From Superficieibacter sp. 1612_C1 (lineage in GTDB: Bacteria; Pseudomonadota; Gammaproteobacteria; Enterobacterales; Enterobacteriaceae): a stretch of DNA of 64,000 nt. A model generated the notes under the pieces. It was not told the DNA's origin. It made no database searches and saw only the letters and a program-made list of their open reading frames with translations. This document shows, in pieces, positions 45,083 to 53,278 of this stretch (its first letter is position 1; every line of letters starts with the position of its first letter). The DNA is taken from NCBI RefSeq assembly GCF_015234305.1, contig NZ_JADGMI010000004.1:186001-250000 (forward strand), written 5' to 3'. Both the position numbers and the translations under genes were made by a program.

Positions 45083-45185
45083 CTATTAATTGATTAATTA
45101 ACCATCAACCCCGAAGTGCGATCCTCTACGCAAAATAAATGAAAAAATGTAATTCATTGAATTATAAAGAATAATACATTTATGA

Positions 45186-45201
45186 TGTGATTTACCTCGC
45201 A
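45186..45201 (+). promoter_or_regulatory. CRP-like site upstream of the hexitol operon
   Basis: TGTGA-TTTACC-TCGCA matches the CRP consensus TGTGA-N6-TCACA with one mismatch. It lies about 150 bp before the first gene, suiting catabolite control of a PTS operon. Confidence 0.45.
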
Positions 45202-45223
45202 TATTAAGATCCTCTTCGTAGTC

Positions 45224-45270
45224 AATGCGTTTTTCTGCGCATAAATTACAAACGCGCACAAAAACGCATT
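45224..45270. promoter_or_regulatory. Long palindrome, probable operator of the hexitol operon
   Basis: Arms AATGCGTTTTTCTGCGC (45224-45240) and GCGCACAAAAACGCATT (45254-45270) match at 16 of 17 positions around a 13-bp centre. A palindrome of the same design and nearly the same span precedes the opposing operon at 52401-52447. The DeoR-type regulator in between is the natural candidate to bind both. Confidence 0.65.
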
Positions 45271-45350
45271 TATTCCTGGCAAGCATGCCACGTTACGTAC
45301 CCGCGCCGTGGCATGTGCAAACCAACGTAAAAACAGTGAGAGAAAGAAAA

Positions 45351-46160
45351 ATGGATCAAGCAATAAAGTGGTTGGATCTTTCCGGAAAAGTGGTGATTGT
45401 GACCGGCGGCAGCATGGGTCTTGGCGAAAAGATGGTTGAAAACCTGCATGCCAATGGCGCAATCGTGGTGTATGCCGACCTCGCACCTAACGCCGCGTTT
45501 AGTCAGATTGACGGTATCACCTATATCAAATGCGATGTGACCAAAAAAGCAGAAGTCGAGCAGCTTGCCGCTAGCGTGGTCAAGAAATTTGGTCATATTG
45601 ACGGACTGGTCAACAACGCAGGCGTCAGCCGCCCGCGCCTGCTGGTGGATGTCTTCAAACAAAAACCGGAATATGAGCTGAGCGAAGATGACTTCGACTT
45701 TATGGTGAATGTTAACCAGAAAGCGGTCTATCTCGTCTCCCAGGCCGTCGCCCGTCAAATGGTCGAACAGGAGTCCGGCGTGATTATCAATATGACCTCT
45801 GAGGCTGGCGTTCAGGGTTCACGCGGCCAGAGCTGCTACTCTGCAACCAAAGCCGCCGTTAACGCCTTTACCTTCGCCTGGGCAAAAGAGCTGGGGCCGT
45901 ACAATATCCGCATCGTTAGCGTTGAACCCGGCATTAACGTCCCTACCCCGATGAACAGCGAAGCGAATTTCCGTGCGCTGGCCTATACCCGCGGCACCGA
46001 TCCTTCCCACGTGCATAAAGACTACAAAGGCATTATTCCACTGGGACGCCCTGGCAAGCTGGAAGAGATTGCCGATCTTATTTCTTACCTGGTCTCTGAT
46101 CACTCTTCTTATATCACGGGCTCGGTCGTCAATATCACTGGCGGTAAATCACATCATTAA
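45351..46160 (+). CDS. Sorbitol-6-phosphate dehydrogenase-like SDR
   Basis: Short-chain dehydrogenase of 269 residues: TGGSMGLGE near 19-27, NNAG near 87 and the catalytic CYSATKAA motif. It resembles Klebsiella SorD (sorbitol-6-phosphate 2-dehydrogenase) in details such as VNNAGVSRPRLLVDVF and SYITGSVVNITGGK. First gene of the operon; GAGAGAAAG precedes ATG 45351. An upstream in-frame ATG at 45225 lies inside the palindrome and is rejected. Likely oxidises an imported polyol phosphate to a ketose phosphate. The exact substrate is unknown. Confidence 0.8.
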   Translation: MDQAIKWLDLSGKVVIVTGGSMGLGEKMVENLHANGAIVVYADLAPNAAFSQIDGITYIKCDVTKKAEVEQLAASVVKKFGHIDGLVNNAGVSRPRLLVDVFKQKPEYELSEDDFDFMVNVNQKAVYLVSQAVARQMVEQESGVIINMTSEAGVQGSRGQSCYSATKAAVNAFTFAWAKELGPYNIRIVSVEPGINVPTPMNSEANFRALAYTRGTDPSHVHKDYKGIIPLGRPGKLEEIADLISYLVSDHSSYITGSVVNITGGKSHH

Positions 46161-46191
46161 TCACTCATTATCATAAGAAATGGAGCCGACC

Positions 46192-47661
46192 ATGGGGAAC
46201 AATCGAATTGCCAATAGCCCTACGTTAGCGAAAATTAGAAAGTTCGGTGGAGTTATGAGCGGCATGGTTATGCCGAATCTGGGTGCATTTGTCGGATGGG
46301 GATTAATGGCCGCCATTTTTATTCCAAATGGCTGGTTCCCCAATGAAAAATTAGGAGAGATGGTCGGCCCAATCCTGAATTATCTTTTTCCATTATTGAT
46401 TGGCTACACAGCAGGATACAACATTCACGGTCAGCGTGGCGGGGTCATTGCCGCCTTCGCCACCATGGGCGTCATTGTGGGCTCTAACATTACGATGATC
46501 AGTGGTGCGATGGTCATGGGGCCGCTCTCCTCCTGGCTGTTGAAGAAATTCGATCAGAAAGTGCAGCCCAAAATTAAACCCGGCTTTGAAATGTTCGTGA
46601 ATAATTTCAGCCTGGGGATCATAGGTCTGCTGTGCGCGATTTTTGCTTACATGACCGTTGGGCCAGTGATCCGTCTGCTGATCGTGATTATTACATCAGG
46701 CGTTAACTGGTGTACTACCCATAACCTCCTGCCGCTGCTGTCTGTCTTTATGGCTCCGGCCCAGGTGCTGTTCCTTAACAACGTCGTTAACCACGGTATC
46801 CTTGCCCCGATCGGTTTTGCGCAGGTTCCTGAACTGGGTAAATCGATCATGTTCCTGGTGGATACCAACAACGGTCCATTGCTGGGAACGCTGATGGCTA
46901 TCGCCCTTTTCGGACGTGGACGCGCTAAAAAGACCGCACCGATGGCAATGTTCATTGCCGGGATTGCCGGGATTGGTGAAGTTTACTTCCCCTTCGTGCT
47001 GGCAAACCCGCTGTTGGTCTTCGCCACCATGGGTGGGCTGGCGGTCTCGCTGTTCCTGCAAGTGATTATGGGTGGCGGCCTGATTGGCGTAGCGTCTCCG
47101 GGCAGCTTGATCGCTATCGCGATGATGACACCGAAAAGCGCTATTATCGCCAACCTGGTTTCGATTAGCGCGGGCTTTATCGTCTCCTGCACGCTTGGCT
47201 GGCTGCTGTTGAAAATCAGCCCCGGCTCAGAAGATGGCGAAGAAGAGGATCCTGTTATTGTCGGTGGTCGTCAGGTGAAATCCGTCACGGATTTTGTACC
47301 GGGCATGGCAACACCGACTTCTGCACCTGCGACGGTAAGGAAAAGCATCCAGCGAATACTTGTCGCCTGCGATTCCGGCATGGGTTCCAGCGCCATGGGA
47401 GCATCGGTACTGCGAAAACGGCTGAAGGAAGAAAATCTCGACACCATCACCGTTGTTAATGATTCCGCTAATCGGGTGGGCAAAGATTACGACATTGTTA
47501 TTACCCTCTCCGGGTTGCTCGAACGCGCGAAACTTAGCTGCGAAAATGCGAATACGGCGTTTATCACTGTTAATAACTTTATTAAGTTAAGTGATTACGA
47601 TGAAACCGTTGCATTTATCAAGCAACGCAATCAGGCGGCGAATCAGGAAGCAACAACATGA
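46192..47661 (+). CDS. Mannitol-type PTS permease, IIC-IIB domains
   Basis: Membrane permease of 489 residues homologous to MtlA/CmtA. The IIC domain has family motifs NNVVNHGI and ASPGS. The IIB domain has the phosphorylated Cys393 in VACDSGMGSSAMG. Unlike MtlA there is no fused IIA; that domain is the next gene. The MtlA motif G-I-H-E reads G-I-G-E at 260-263, so the substrate site differs. ATG 46192 follows GGAG by 6 bases; an ATG 12 bp upstream overlaps that site. Imports and phosphorylates a hexitol, probably not mannitol. Confidence 0.85.
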   Translation: MGNNRIANSPTLAKIRKFGGVMSGMVMPNLGAFVGWGLMAAIFIPNGWFPNEKLGEMVGPILNYLFPLLIGYTAGYNIHGQRGGVIAAFATMGVIVGSNITMISGAMVMGPLSSWLLKKFDQKVQPKIKPGFEMFVNNFSLGIIGLLCAIFAYMTVGPVIRLLIVIITSGVNWCTTHNLLPLLSVFMAPAQVLFLNNVVNHGILAPIGFAQVPELGKSIMFLVDTNNGPLLGTLMAIALFGRGRAKKTAPMAMFIAGIAGIGEVYFPFVLANPLLVFATMGGLAVSLFLQVIMGGGLIGVASPGSLIAIAMMTPKSAIIANLVSISAGFIVSCTLGWLLLKISPGSEDGEEEDPVIVGGRQVKSVTDFVPGMATPTSAPATVRKSIQRILVACDSGMGSSAMGASVLRKRLKEENLDTITVVNDSANRVGKDYDIVITLSGLLERAKLSCENANTAFITVNNFIKLSDYDETVAFIKQRNQAANQEATT

Positions 47662-48086
47662 ATGAAATTTTCTCTCTAAAAAACATTGTCCTCAATGCCA
47701 AAGCTGACGATAAATTTGCCGCAATAACGTTAACCGGGGAAGTTTTAAAACAGAATGGTTATATCACTGAGCGATACATTGAAAGAATGAAGCTCAGGGA
47801 GGAAATAGTTTCAACGTATCTGGGGAATGGATTAGCGATCCCTCACGGTACGGATGGCTCAGACTGTGAAATCATTAAAACCGGGATCTCGTTAGTGCAG
47901 TTTCCTGATGGCGTCGACTTTGGTGATGGAAATACTGCATATATAACCATTGGTATTGCTGGCAAGGAGGGTGAACATATGGACTTACTGAATAAAATCG
48001 CCCTTATATGTATTGAAGAAGAGAATGTTATGGCGTTACGTAATGCCACATCATCAGAACAAATTTTACAAGTCCTGAACTTATAA
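47658..48086 (+). CDS. Mannitol-type PTS IIA protein
   Basis: Cytoplasmic phosphotransfer protein of 142 residues of the fructose/mannitol IIA family. The active His63 lies in GLAIPHGTDG. It overlaps the IICB gene by ATGA. It takes phosphate from an HPr, possibly the one encoded at 50012, and gives it to IIB. Confidence 0.88.
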   Translation: MNEIFSLKNIVLNAKADDKFAAITLTGEVLKQNGYITERYIERMKLREEIVSTYLGNGLAIPHGTDGSDCEIIKTGISLVQFPDGVDFGDGNTAYITIGIAGKEGEHMDLLNKIALICIEEENVMALRNATSSEQILQVLNL

Positions 48087-48123
48087 GATATACTCGTTAT
48101 TCTTTGAATAACATGAGTATGTA

Positions 48124-48825
48124 ATGATGAAGGCAGCCAGACAAGACATTATTCTTCAGATACTTGAAAAAGAAAAAAAGATCGTTGCCAGTAAATTAAG
48201 TGAGCGCCTGAAGGTTTCTGAAGATACCGTAAGGCGCGACTTAAATGAACTTGCAAACCAGGGATTAATTCGACGCGTACACAGTGGCGCAATACGCGTT
48301 GGCCCGGCAGTCACTGACTTTAATGTCAGGCAGGATCTCAACATTAATGAAAAGGTTAAACTTGCAAAGAAAGCAGTGCATTTAATCAAAGAGAATAGTG
48401 TCATTCTGATTGATGGAGGAACAACCAATTACGAATTAGTTAAACAAATACCTAAAGATATAAAATGTACAGTTGTCTCCAACAACATTCCTATTTTGCA
48501 CTTACTCAGTGATTATCAAAATGTGGAAGTTATCGGTTTAGGCGGCAGGCTTTACAAAAACTCTTTAGTATTAATTGGTGCAGAAACCATCCGTGAACTG
48601 GCCGCTATTCGTCCCGATATCTATTTTATGGGCGTCGCCCATGTTGATAGCGAAGTCGGCGTAACCATTCCAGGACTGGATGAGTGCTACACCAAACAAA
48701 AAATGGCTGAGGTCTCGAATGAAGTTGCCATCCTTGTAACTGAAGAAAAACTTGAGACCAGGTCTAATTTCGTTGTGTCCTCACTCAAGGATATCACTCA
48801 TATATTCACGAGTAAGGACATCTAA
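48124..48825 (+). CDS. DeoR/GlpR-family transcriptional regulator
   Basis: A 233-residue repressor-type protein. The N-terminal winged helix contains KLSERLKVSEDTVRRDLNEL near 19-38; the sugar-phosphate-sensing domain has IDGGTTNYELV and the GGRLY segment. More AT-rich by eye than its neighbours. It sits inside the operon between PTS and dehydrogenase genes. The palindromes at 45224-45270 and 52401-52447 are candidate targets. The start is one of two tandem ATGs (48124 or 48127). Confidence 0.85.
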   Translation: MMKAARQDIILQILEKEKKIVASKLSERLKVSEDTVRRDLNELANQGLIRRVHSGAIRVGPAVTDFNVRQDLNINEKVKLAKKAVHLIKENSVILIDGGTTNYELVKQIPKDIKCTVVSNNIPILHLLSDYQNVEVIGLGGRLYKNSLVLIGAETIRELAAIRPDIYFMGVAHVDSEVGVTIPGLDECYTKQKMAEVSNEVAILVTEEKLETRSNFVVSSLKDITHIFTSKDI

Positions 48826-48843
48826 ATATTATGAGGTATGTTA

Positions 48844-50022
48844 ATGAAACGCGTATTAATTGTAGGCGCTGGCCGCCTTGGTAAAGGCTTTGTTGGCGAA
48901 ACGTTTGATAATGCAGGCTGGAATATTTCGTTCCTGGATAAAGACCCCCGAGTCATCGACGAATTAAAAAAACATAACAAATATACCGTTCAGGTATTTC
49001 GTACCGATGACATCATCATGCATGATATCACCAACTTTAATGCATTTCTGACTGATGATAACTATTCCGTAATGGATGATTTCCTCGAATCTTCCGTTAT
49101 TATGTGCCCGCTCTACCCGGAAGATTTTCCGGCCTCCGCAGAATATCTGTCAGCCTGTTTTGAAAAGCAGTATGAAGTCGATCCTGACAAAAAAATGACG
49201 CTGATCTGCTTAACCAACAAAAACCATATTATTAAAGATATTGAAGGCTATTACCGCGACGCAATTTCTTCGCCGGAAGCCCGCGCCTGGTTTGATACCC
49301 ACGTTGCCATCCGTGACTCCATCGTTCGCCGCTCCACGGATGCCGAAACCAACTATGCCACTAACATTGACAGCACCGCCGTCGCGTCACTGCTGATTCA
49401 GACCCCGCTGTACAACGACATCAGCGATGTCGAATGGCTGGAGCCGAGAGAGCACCTTGAAATGTTGAAAGACATCAAAGTGTTCACCATTAACGGTCCG
49501 CATGCCACCACCGCCTACTTTGGCTTCCTGAAAGGTTATAAAACGATTCCTGACGCCTCTGCCGACCCGGAAATCGCCGAGCTGGTGAATGCGGTTCACG
49601 ATGTCACCATTAAAGCTGTGATGCTGGAATATCCGCAAATCACCCGTGAAGCGCTGACGGATCTTGAATATCTGCCGAAAGCGAAAAACGAACTGCCGGA
49701 TTCTATCCATCGCGTTGCCTGGGACCCCATCCGTAAACTGGCCAATCGCGACCGTCTGATGGGTGTGGCGCATCTGTGCCTGAAATTTGGCCTGGATTAC
49801 ACGCCGATTGCCAAAGCCATCGCCTGCGGTCTGGCGTATTACGCACCTGACGATAAAGCCTCAGTGGCTATTCAGCAATCGCTGCAAAGCCAGGGTCTTC
49901 TGGCGACCGCCGCAACGATTATTGGCCTGCCTCAGGATCATGAAATTACACGCTGCGTGGCGAAGCACTATACCGATGCGGCTTATTCCATCCAGCAATC
50001 TGTAAGTCACTATGGTCAATAA
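48844..50022 (+). CDS. Mannitol-1-phosphate 5-dehydrogenase-like polyol phosphate dehydrogenase
   Basis: NAD-dependent long-chain polyol dehydrogenase of 392 residues. It has an N-terminal nucleotide motif GAGRLGKGFVGE near 8-19 and the family catalytic K-x4-N-x2-H pattern in KVFTINGPH. ATG 48844 is 7 bases after GAGG. Two dehydrogenases of different families in one operon suggest two oxidation positions or two polyols. The stop overlaps the HPr gene by 11 bp. Substrate inferred only to be a hexitol phosphate. Confidence 0.82.
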   Translation: MKRVLIVGAGRLGKGFVGETFDNAGWNISFLDKDPRVIDELKKHNKYTVQVFRTDDIIMHDITNFNAFLTDDNYSVMDDFLESSVIMCPLYPEDFPASAEYLSACFEKQYEVDPDKKMTLICLTNKNHIIKDIEGYYRDAISSPEARAWFDTHVAIRDSIVRRSTDAETNYATNIDSTAVASLLIQTPLYNDISDVEWLEPREHLEMLKDIKVFTINGPHATTAYFGFLKGYKTIPDASADPEIAELVNAVHDVTIKAVMLEYPQITREALTDLEYLPKAKNELPDSIHRVAWDPIRKLANRDRLMGVAHLCLKFGLDYTPIAKAIACGLAYYAPDDKASVAIQQSLQSQGLLATAATIIGLPQDHEITRCVAKHYTDAAYSIQQSVSHYGQ

Positions 50023-50296
50023 ACACTGTCACGCACAATTTATTATCCGTAATGAAAATGGGCTGCATGCCCGGCCCGGGGCGACGTTCGTCTCGACCCT
50101 GAAGCCTTTTGCCTGTTCAGTTACGGTCGCTAACCTGTCGCGCAGCGATAAGTTTGTTAACGCCAAAAGCCTGATGGCACTGATGTCTTTAGGTATTAAA
50201 AAAGGTCATGAAATACGGGTGGAGTTTGAAGGTGATGACGCCACCGCCGCTATGGAAAGTTTGACGAGTGAAATAGAGAAAGGTTTAGGCGAATAA
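50012..50296 (+). CDS. HPr-family phosphocarrier private to the operon
   Basis: A 94-residue HPr-like protein with active His19 in NENGLHARPGATFV and a Ser53 in VNAKSLMALMSLGI, like the Ser46 region of HPr. It is a paralogue of the general ptsH product and resembles the FPr domain, so it may act as a dedicated donor to the operon's IIA. The operon ends with a strong terminator. Confidence 0.85.
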   Translation: MVNKHCHAQFIIRNENGLHARPGATFVSTLKPFACSVTVANLSRSDKFVNAKSLMALMSLGIKKGHEIRVEFEGDDATAAMESLTSEIEKGLGE

Positions 50297-50315
50297 TAAT
50301 CCCTTTTCGCCTTTT

Positions 50316-50353
50316 AACAGGTTTACCTGACAGTCGGTAAACCTGTTTTTTTT
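50316..50353 (+). terminator. Terminator of the hexitol operon
   Basis: AACAGGTTTACC (50316-50327) and GGTAAACCTGTT (50336-50347) form a perfect 12-bp stem followed by a run of T. It separates this operon from the convergent HAD gene. Confidence 0.93.
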
Positions 50354-50360
50354 GCGTTTT

Positions 50361-51017
50361 TTACCACGAATTCAGAATGAAAGGTAAGACCTCATCATGA
50401 TGATCGATAATCTGGTCCGCTAACGTAAAACGGGGATCGTGACGCTGATGCGGTGCCGGCAGTGCCAGGGCACGCATTCCGGCAGCTTTGGCGGCGATCA
50501 GGCCGTTAAGCGAATCTTCAATCACCAGACAATATTGCGGATCGGCGTCCATCATGGCCGCAGCATTGAGGAAGATTTCCGGATGCGGCTTACAATGCGC
50601 CAGCGTCTCTGCCGAGATAGCGGCCTGGAAATAATGGCGAATATTGAGCGTATCGAGGACGTTATCGATCTGACGCAGCGGTGAAGAAGAGGCCACCGAC
50701 ATGGGAATATTACGCTGGCGCAGCGCATCAAGGAGTTCGAAGATGCCGGGCACAGGTCGGGGCTGCTGGCGTATTTTGTCCGCCACCTGCCCGACGATAA
50801 GGTCGTGAACGAAAGAGAGATCGTGCGCGGGTAGCCGGTGTCTTTCATGCAGTTTGCGCAAAAACACCATTACCGGCATTCCCGTGAAAGCATCAAAATC
50901 ATCATCGACCAGCGTCAGCCCGTGACGCAGTAAATAGAACTCTTTTTCGACATCGCGCCATACTGGCTCCGAGTCGATAAGTACGCCATCCATATCAAAA
51001 ATAACGGTTATCGCCAT
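50361..51017 (-). CDS. HAD-family sugar phosphatase (YniC-like)
   Basis: Haloacid dehalogenase subfamily IA phosphatase of 218 residues. Motif I is FDMDGVLIDSEP near 7-18, motif II SVASSSP, motif III in CKPHPE and motif IV IEDSLNG. It resembles E. coli YniC (HxpB), which hydrolyses 2-deoxyglucose-6-phosphate, mannitol- and sorbitol-phosphates. Last gene of the opposing arm; it may relieve sugar-phosphate stress from dead-end intermediates (inference). Confidence 0.83.
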   Translation of the reverse strand: MAITVIFDMDGVLIDSEPVWRDVEKEFYLLRHGLTLVDDDFDAFTGMPVMVFLRKLHERHRLPAHDLSFVHDLIVGQVADKIRQQPRPVPGIFELLDALRQRNIPMSVASSSPLRQIDNVLDTLNIRHYFQAAISAETLAHCKPHPEIFLNAAAMMDADPQYCLVIEDSLNGLIAAKAAGMRALALPAPHQRHDPRFTLADQIIDHHDEVLPFILNSW

Positions 51018-51099
51018 TTCTATTCCTTACAGATAAAGAAAATGCGCCATTGTGCAGTTTGAGCACAATGGCGCAAAGAGAAGCACCGGAACGCGAACC

Positions 51100-51657
51100 T
51101 TATTCAAGATTGGCGTGAAACTGCCAAAGCGCGTCCATGTTTATTTGTCGCTTTTCGATCAGCAGGAGCGCGAGGATATCGCCCAGCAAAAGCAAGGACT
51201 GTTCAAAAAGCGAGGTCATCGGCTGGATGGAGGGCGTTTCCGAAGGCAGGTTAAGTTTGGTTTTTACCGGAATGCGAATAAACAAATCGCTGACCTCTTT
51301 CATGCTGCTTTGCGGGTTAGCGCCAATATGCGCAACTTTGGCATGAAAGGTTTTCGCTTTTCGCGCAATCCCTAACGGGAACATGCTTTCACCGCTACCG
51401 GAGCCGACAATAAGCAGATCGTTAGCGGTAATCGCCGGTTCCGTTATTTGCCCGACAATGCAGGTCTGGATACCGAGATGCGCCAGGCGCTTGGCTATCG
51501 CCTGCAAGGAGAGCAGCACCCGGCCCACGCCGACAAAAAAGACCCGGTCTGCGGATTCGATCATCTCCAGCAATTGCTCGACGCTCTGCGAAGAGACGTT
51601 GTCGAGGGTAGCGTTGAGTTCATTAATGACATGGCTTTTATTAAGTTGATAATTCAT
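51100..51657 (-). CDS. SIS-domain isomerase, 6-phospho-3-hexuloisomerase-like
   Basis: A 185-residue protein made of one SIS domain: VGVGRVLLSLQAIAKRLAHLG near 43-63 and IVGSGSGES near 83-91, like HxlB-type hexuloisomerases. It lacks an HPS partner; its neighbour is instead epimerase-like. It would interconvert 3-ulose and 2-ulose or aldose phosphates. GGAG lies 8 bases before ATG. Confidence 0.75.
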   Translation of the reverse strand: MNYQLNKSHVINELNATLDNVSSQSVEQLLEMIESADRVFFVGVGRVLLSLQAIAKRLAHLGIQTCIVGQITEPAITANDLLIVGSGSGESMFPLGIARKAKTFHAKVAHIGANPQSSMKEVSDLFIRIPVKTKLNLPSETPSIQPMTSLFEQSLLLLGDILALLLIEKRQINMDALWQFHANLE

Positions 51658-51661
51658 GCGT

Positions 51662-52372
51662 TCACTCCCTGATTTCTACCCGTGCCAGACCTTCTGCCAC
51701 CGTCTGATCGAGCGTGCGCTTGTTCTCTTTAAGCGTATGTCCGGCAACAAACAACCCCGTACTGCCGAGTACCAGATTGGTGGCACCGGCAGCAATCAGC
51801 CCAGGAATAGTGGCAAACGAGACGCGGCCATCAACCTGTATCGCGGTATCAGCCTCAGCCGCTGAAATTTTTGCACGAAGTTGCCGGACTTTTTCTTCTG
51901 CATAGGGAACCTGCTGCTCGCTTTTATCGCCAGCAAAGCCCGGATTGATAAGCATCAATAATGCGTAATCAAGTGAAGGTAAAAGGTAGTCGAGCGTGGT
52001 CAGACTGGTGGCTGGATTTAGCGCGATTCCCGCTTCCACATTCTCTTTTTTGATAAGGTTAACCAGCCTGTCGGGATGCAAAGAGGTCTCATAGTGAAAG
52101 GCAATACGTTGCACGCCGATATCCAGTACCTGTTTGATAAACCACTCATTATTGACAGACATAATATGGATATCGAAATCCAGACGGGTCTGTTTACGTA
52201 GCTGCTTAATCGTCTCCAGCCCCAGCGGCATGCTGGGACTAAAGGCGCTGTCGATAAGGTCGATATGCAACGCATCGACACCCGCCTCTTCAAGCTCCCT
52301 GACGGCATGACTTAAGTTAAGTAAATCAGCACACATCAGAGAAGGCGATAAAATGACCGATTTAAACGCCAT
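51662..52372 (-). CDS. Ribulose-phosphate 3-epimerase family protein
   Basis: TIM-barrel epimerase of 236 residues. Conserved elements are LSPSLMCADLL, the metal/catalytic strand HIDLID, DIHIMS, NPGFAG and the late acid in IQVDGR. Related to Rpe and AlsE (allulose-6-phosphate 3-epimerase). The general rpe gene lies elsewhere in enterobacteria, so this copy probably serves a hexulose phosphate of the island. ATG 52372 is chosen; a TTG nine bases upstream sits on the Shine-Dalgarno sequence. First gene of the opposing arm. Confidence 0.82.
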   Translation of the reverse strand: MAFKSVILSPSLMCADLLNLSHAVRELEEAGVDALHIDLIDSAFSPSMPLGLETIKQLRKQTRLDFDIHIMSVNNEWFIKQVLDIGVQRIAFHYETSLHPDRLVNLIKKENVEAGIALNPATSLTTLDYLLPSLDYALLMLINPGFAGDKSEQQVPYAEEKVRQLRAKISAAEADTAIQVDGRVSFATIPGLIAAGATNLVLGSTGLFVAGHTLKENKRTLDQTVAEGLARVEIRE

Positions 52373-52400
52373 TTCATTCAATCCTTAGCATTGTTACATA

Positions 52401-52447
52401 ATGCATTATTTTGCGTGTTTAATAATATTACGCGCAAAATAATGCAT
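52401..52447. promoter_or_regulatory. Long palindrome, probable operator of the epimerase operon
   Basis: ATGCATTATTTTGCG (52401-52415) and CGCAAAATAATGCAT (52433-52447) form a perfect 15-bp inverted repeat around 17 bp. The outer ATGC and inner TGCG blocks and the span closely match the palindrome at 45224-45270 in front of the PTS operon. It lies just upstream of the epimerase gene. Confidence 0.7.
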
Positions 52448-52543
52448 ATCCTATGCAGCCCGAAGTGAACTGTGATCGCGATCGAAAACAATTCTGGACG
52501 AGATTAAAATTCAATGGGTTAACGGCAGGATAAGCAGGACGCG

Positions 52544-53047
52544 TTATCCTTTTCTGGCGGCGATCCACTCCTGCACTTCAATAACAAATTCATCCGGGGC
52601 TTTACGGTACATTTTCCGCGTGAGATCGAGGATCGTGTGCTGCGACAGCGCCTCTTCCATCCGCTGCTGCGCCATGTCCATAACCGACCGCACGCCGCAG
52701 ATCCCTTCGCAGGCCCAGGCGGGAGCCTGCTCATCAAAAACAGCCAGTCGTTGACGGATTTCGCGGCACTCAAAAATCGACTTATCGCCGTCAATGGCCG
52801 TGACCACATCCAGCACCGTAATATGTTCTGCGGGCTTCGCCAGTTTAAAACCGCCGCCTTTACCTTCGGTGCTGCTCACCAGCCCGGCCTTTGAAAGCCG
52901 GGTAAAGATTTTTGCCAGATAGTCGTAAGGGACGCTTTGCAGCGCAGCAATTTCCCGGACGCTCATTTCGCGCGCGTCTCCTTTGCTGTCGACCATGCAC
53001 ATCAGGCTATGGATGCCGTATTCAACGCCTGAACTGTAAAACGCCAT
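52544..53047 (-). CDS. Rrf2-family transcriptional regulator
   Basis: A 167-residue IscR/NsrR relative: winged helix with SVREIAALQSVPYDYLAKIF near 29-48 and wing GGGFKLA near 64-70. Cysteines at 94, 113 and 117 (FECRE, WACEGIC) have spacing unlike IscR or NsrR and may bind a cluster or sense thiol stress. It is divergent from the flavoprotein at 53279 and probably controls it. Confidence 0.8.
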   Translation of the reverse strand: MAFYSSGVEYGIHSLMCMVDSKGDAREMSVREIAALQSVPYDYLAKIFTRLSKAGLVSSTEGKGGGFKLAKPAEHITVLDVVTAIDGDKSIFECREIRQRLAVFDEQAPAWACEGICGVRSVMDMAQQRMEEALSQHTILDLTRKMYRKAPDEFVIEVQEWIAARKG

Positions 53048-53278
53048 GCTTTATTCTCAGCCAAAAATTATCTTAGTTAGTGTAACGTTTTCCCGTTTAT
53101 TACGCTATAGAGGCCAGTATCACGAATGGGAGAACTATTTTTTATTTTATTAATATCAATGGGTTATTTAAATGAGATCATAATTTATCGTGAAGATCCA
53201 CGTCAGCGCTTGCGCTTTAAAACTAAGACTAATAAAATCCGAGTTAAGATTCCTCTCTAACGGTTAAGTAAAAAAGAA

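Larger units (their letters stand above)
44919..45350. other. Control region of the hexitol operon
   Basis: 432 bp without a gene, strongly AT-rich from 44990 to 45190. It holds two inverted repeats (45038-45082 and 45224-45270) and a CRP-like site at 45186-45201, described separately. No dtpB sequence, which occupies the uspA-rsmJ interval in E. coli, was recognised. Confidence 0.65.

Noticed and set aside
53159-53260. 33-residue frame (MGYLNEIIIYREDPRQ...) between the Rrf2 and flavoprotein genes
   Set aside because: No Shine-Dalgarno sequence and AT-rich control DNA; could be a leader peptide but there is no evidence.
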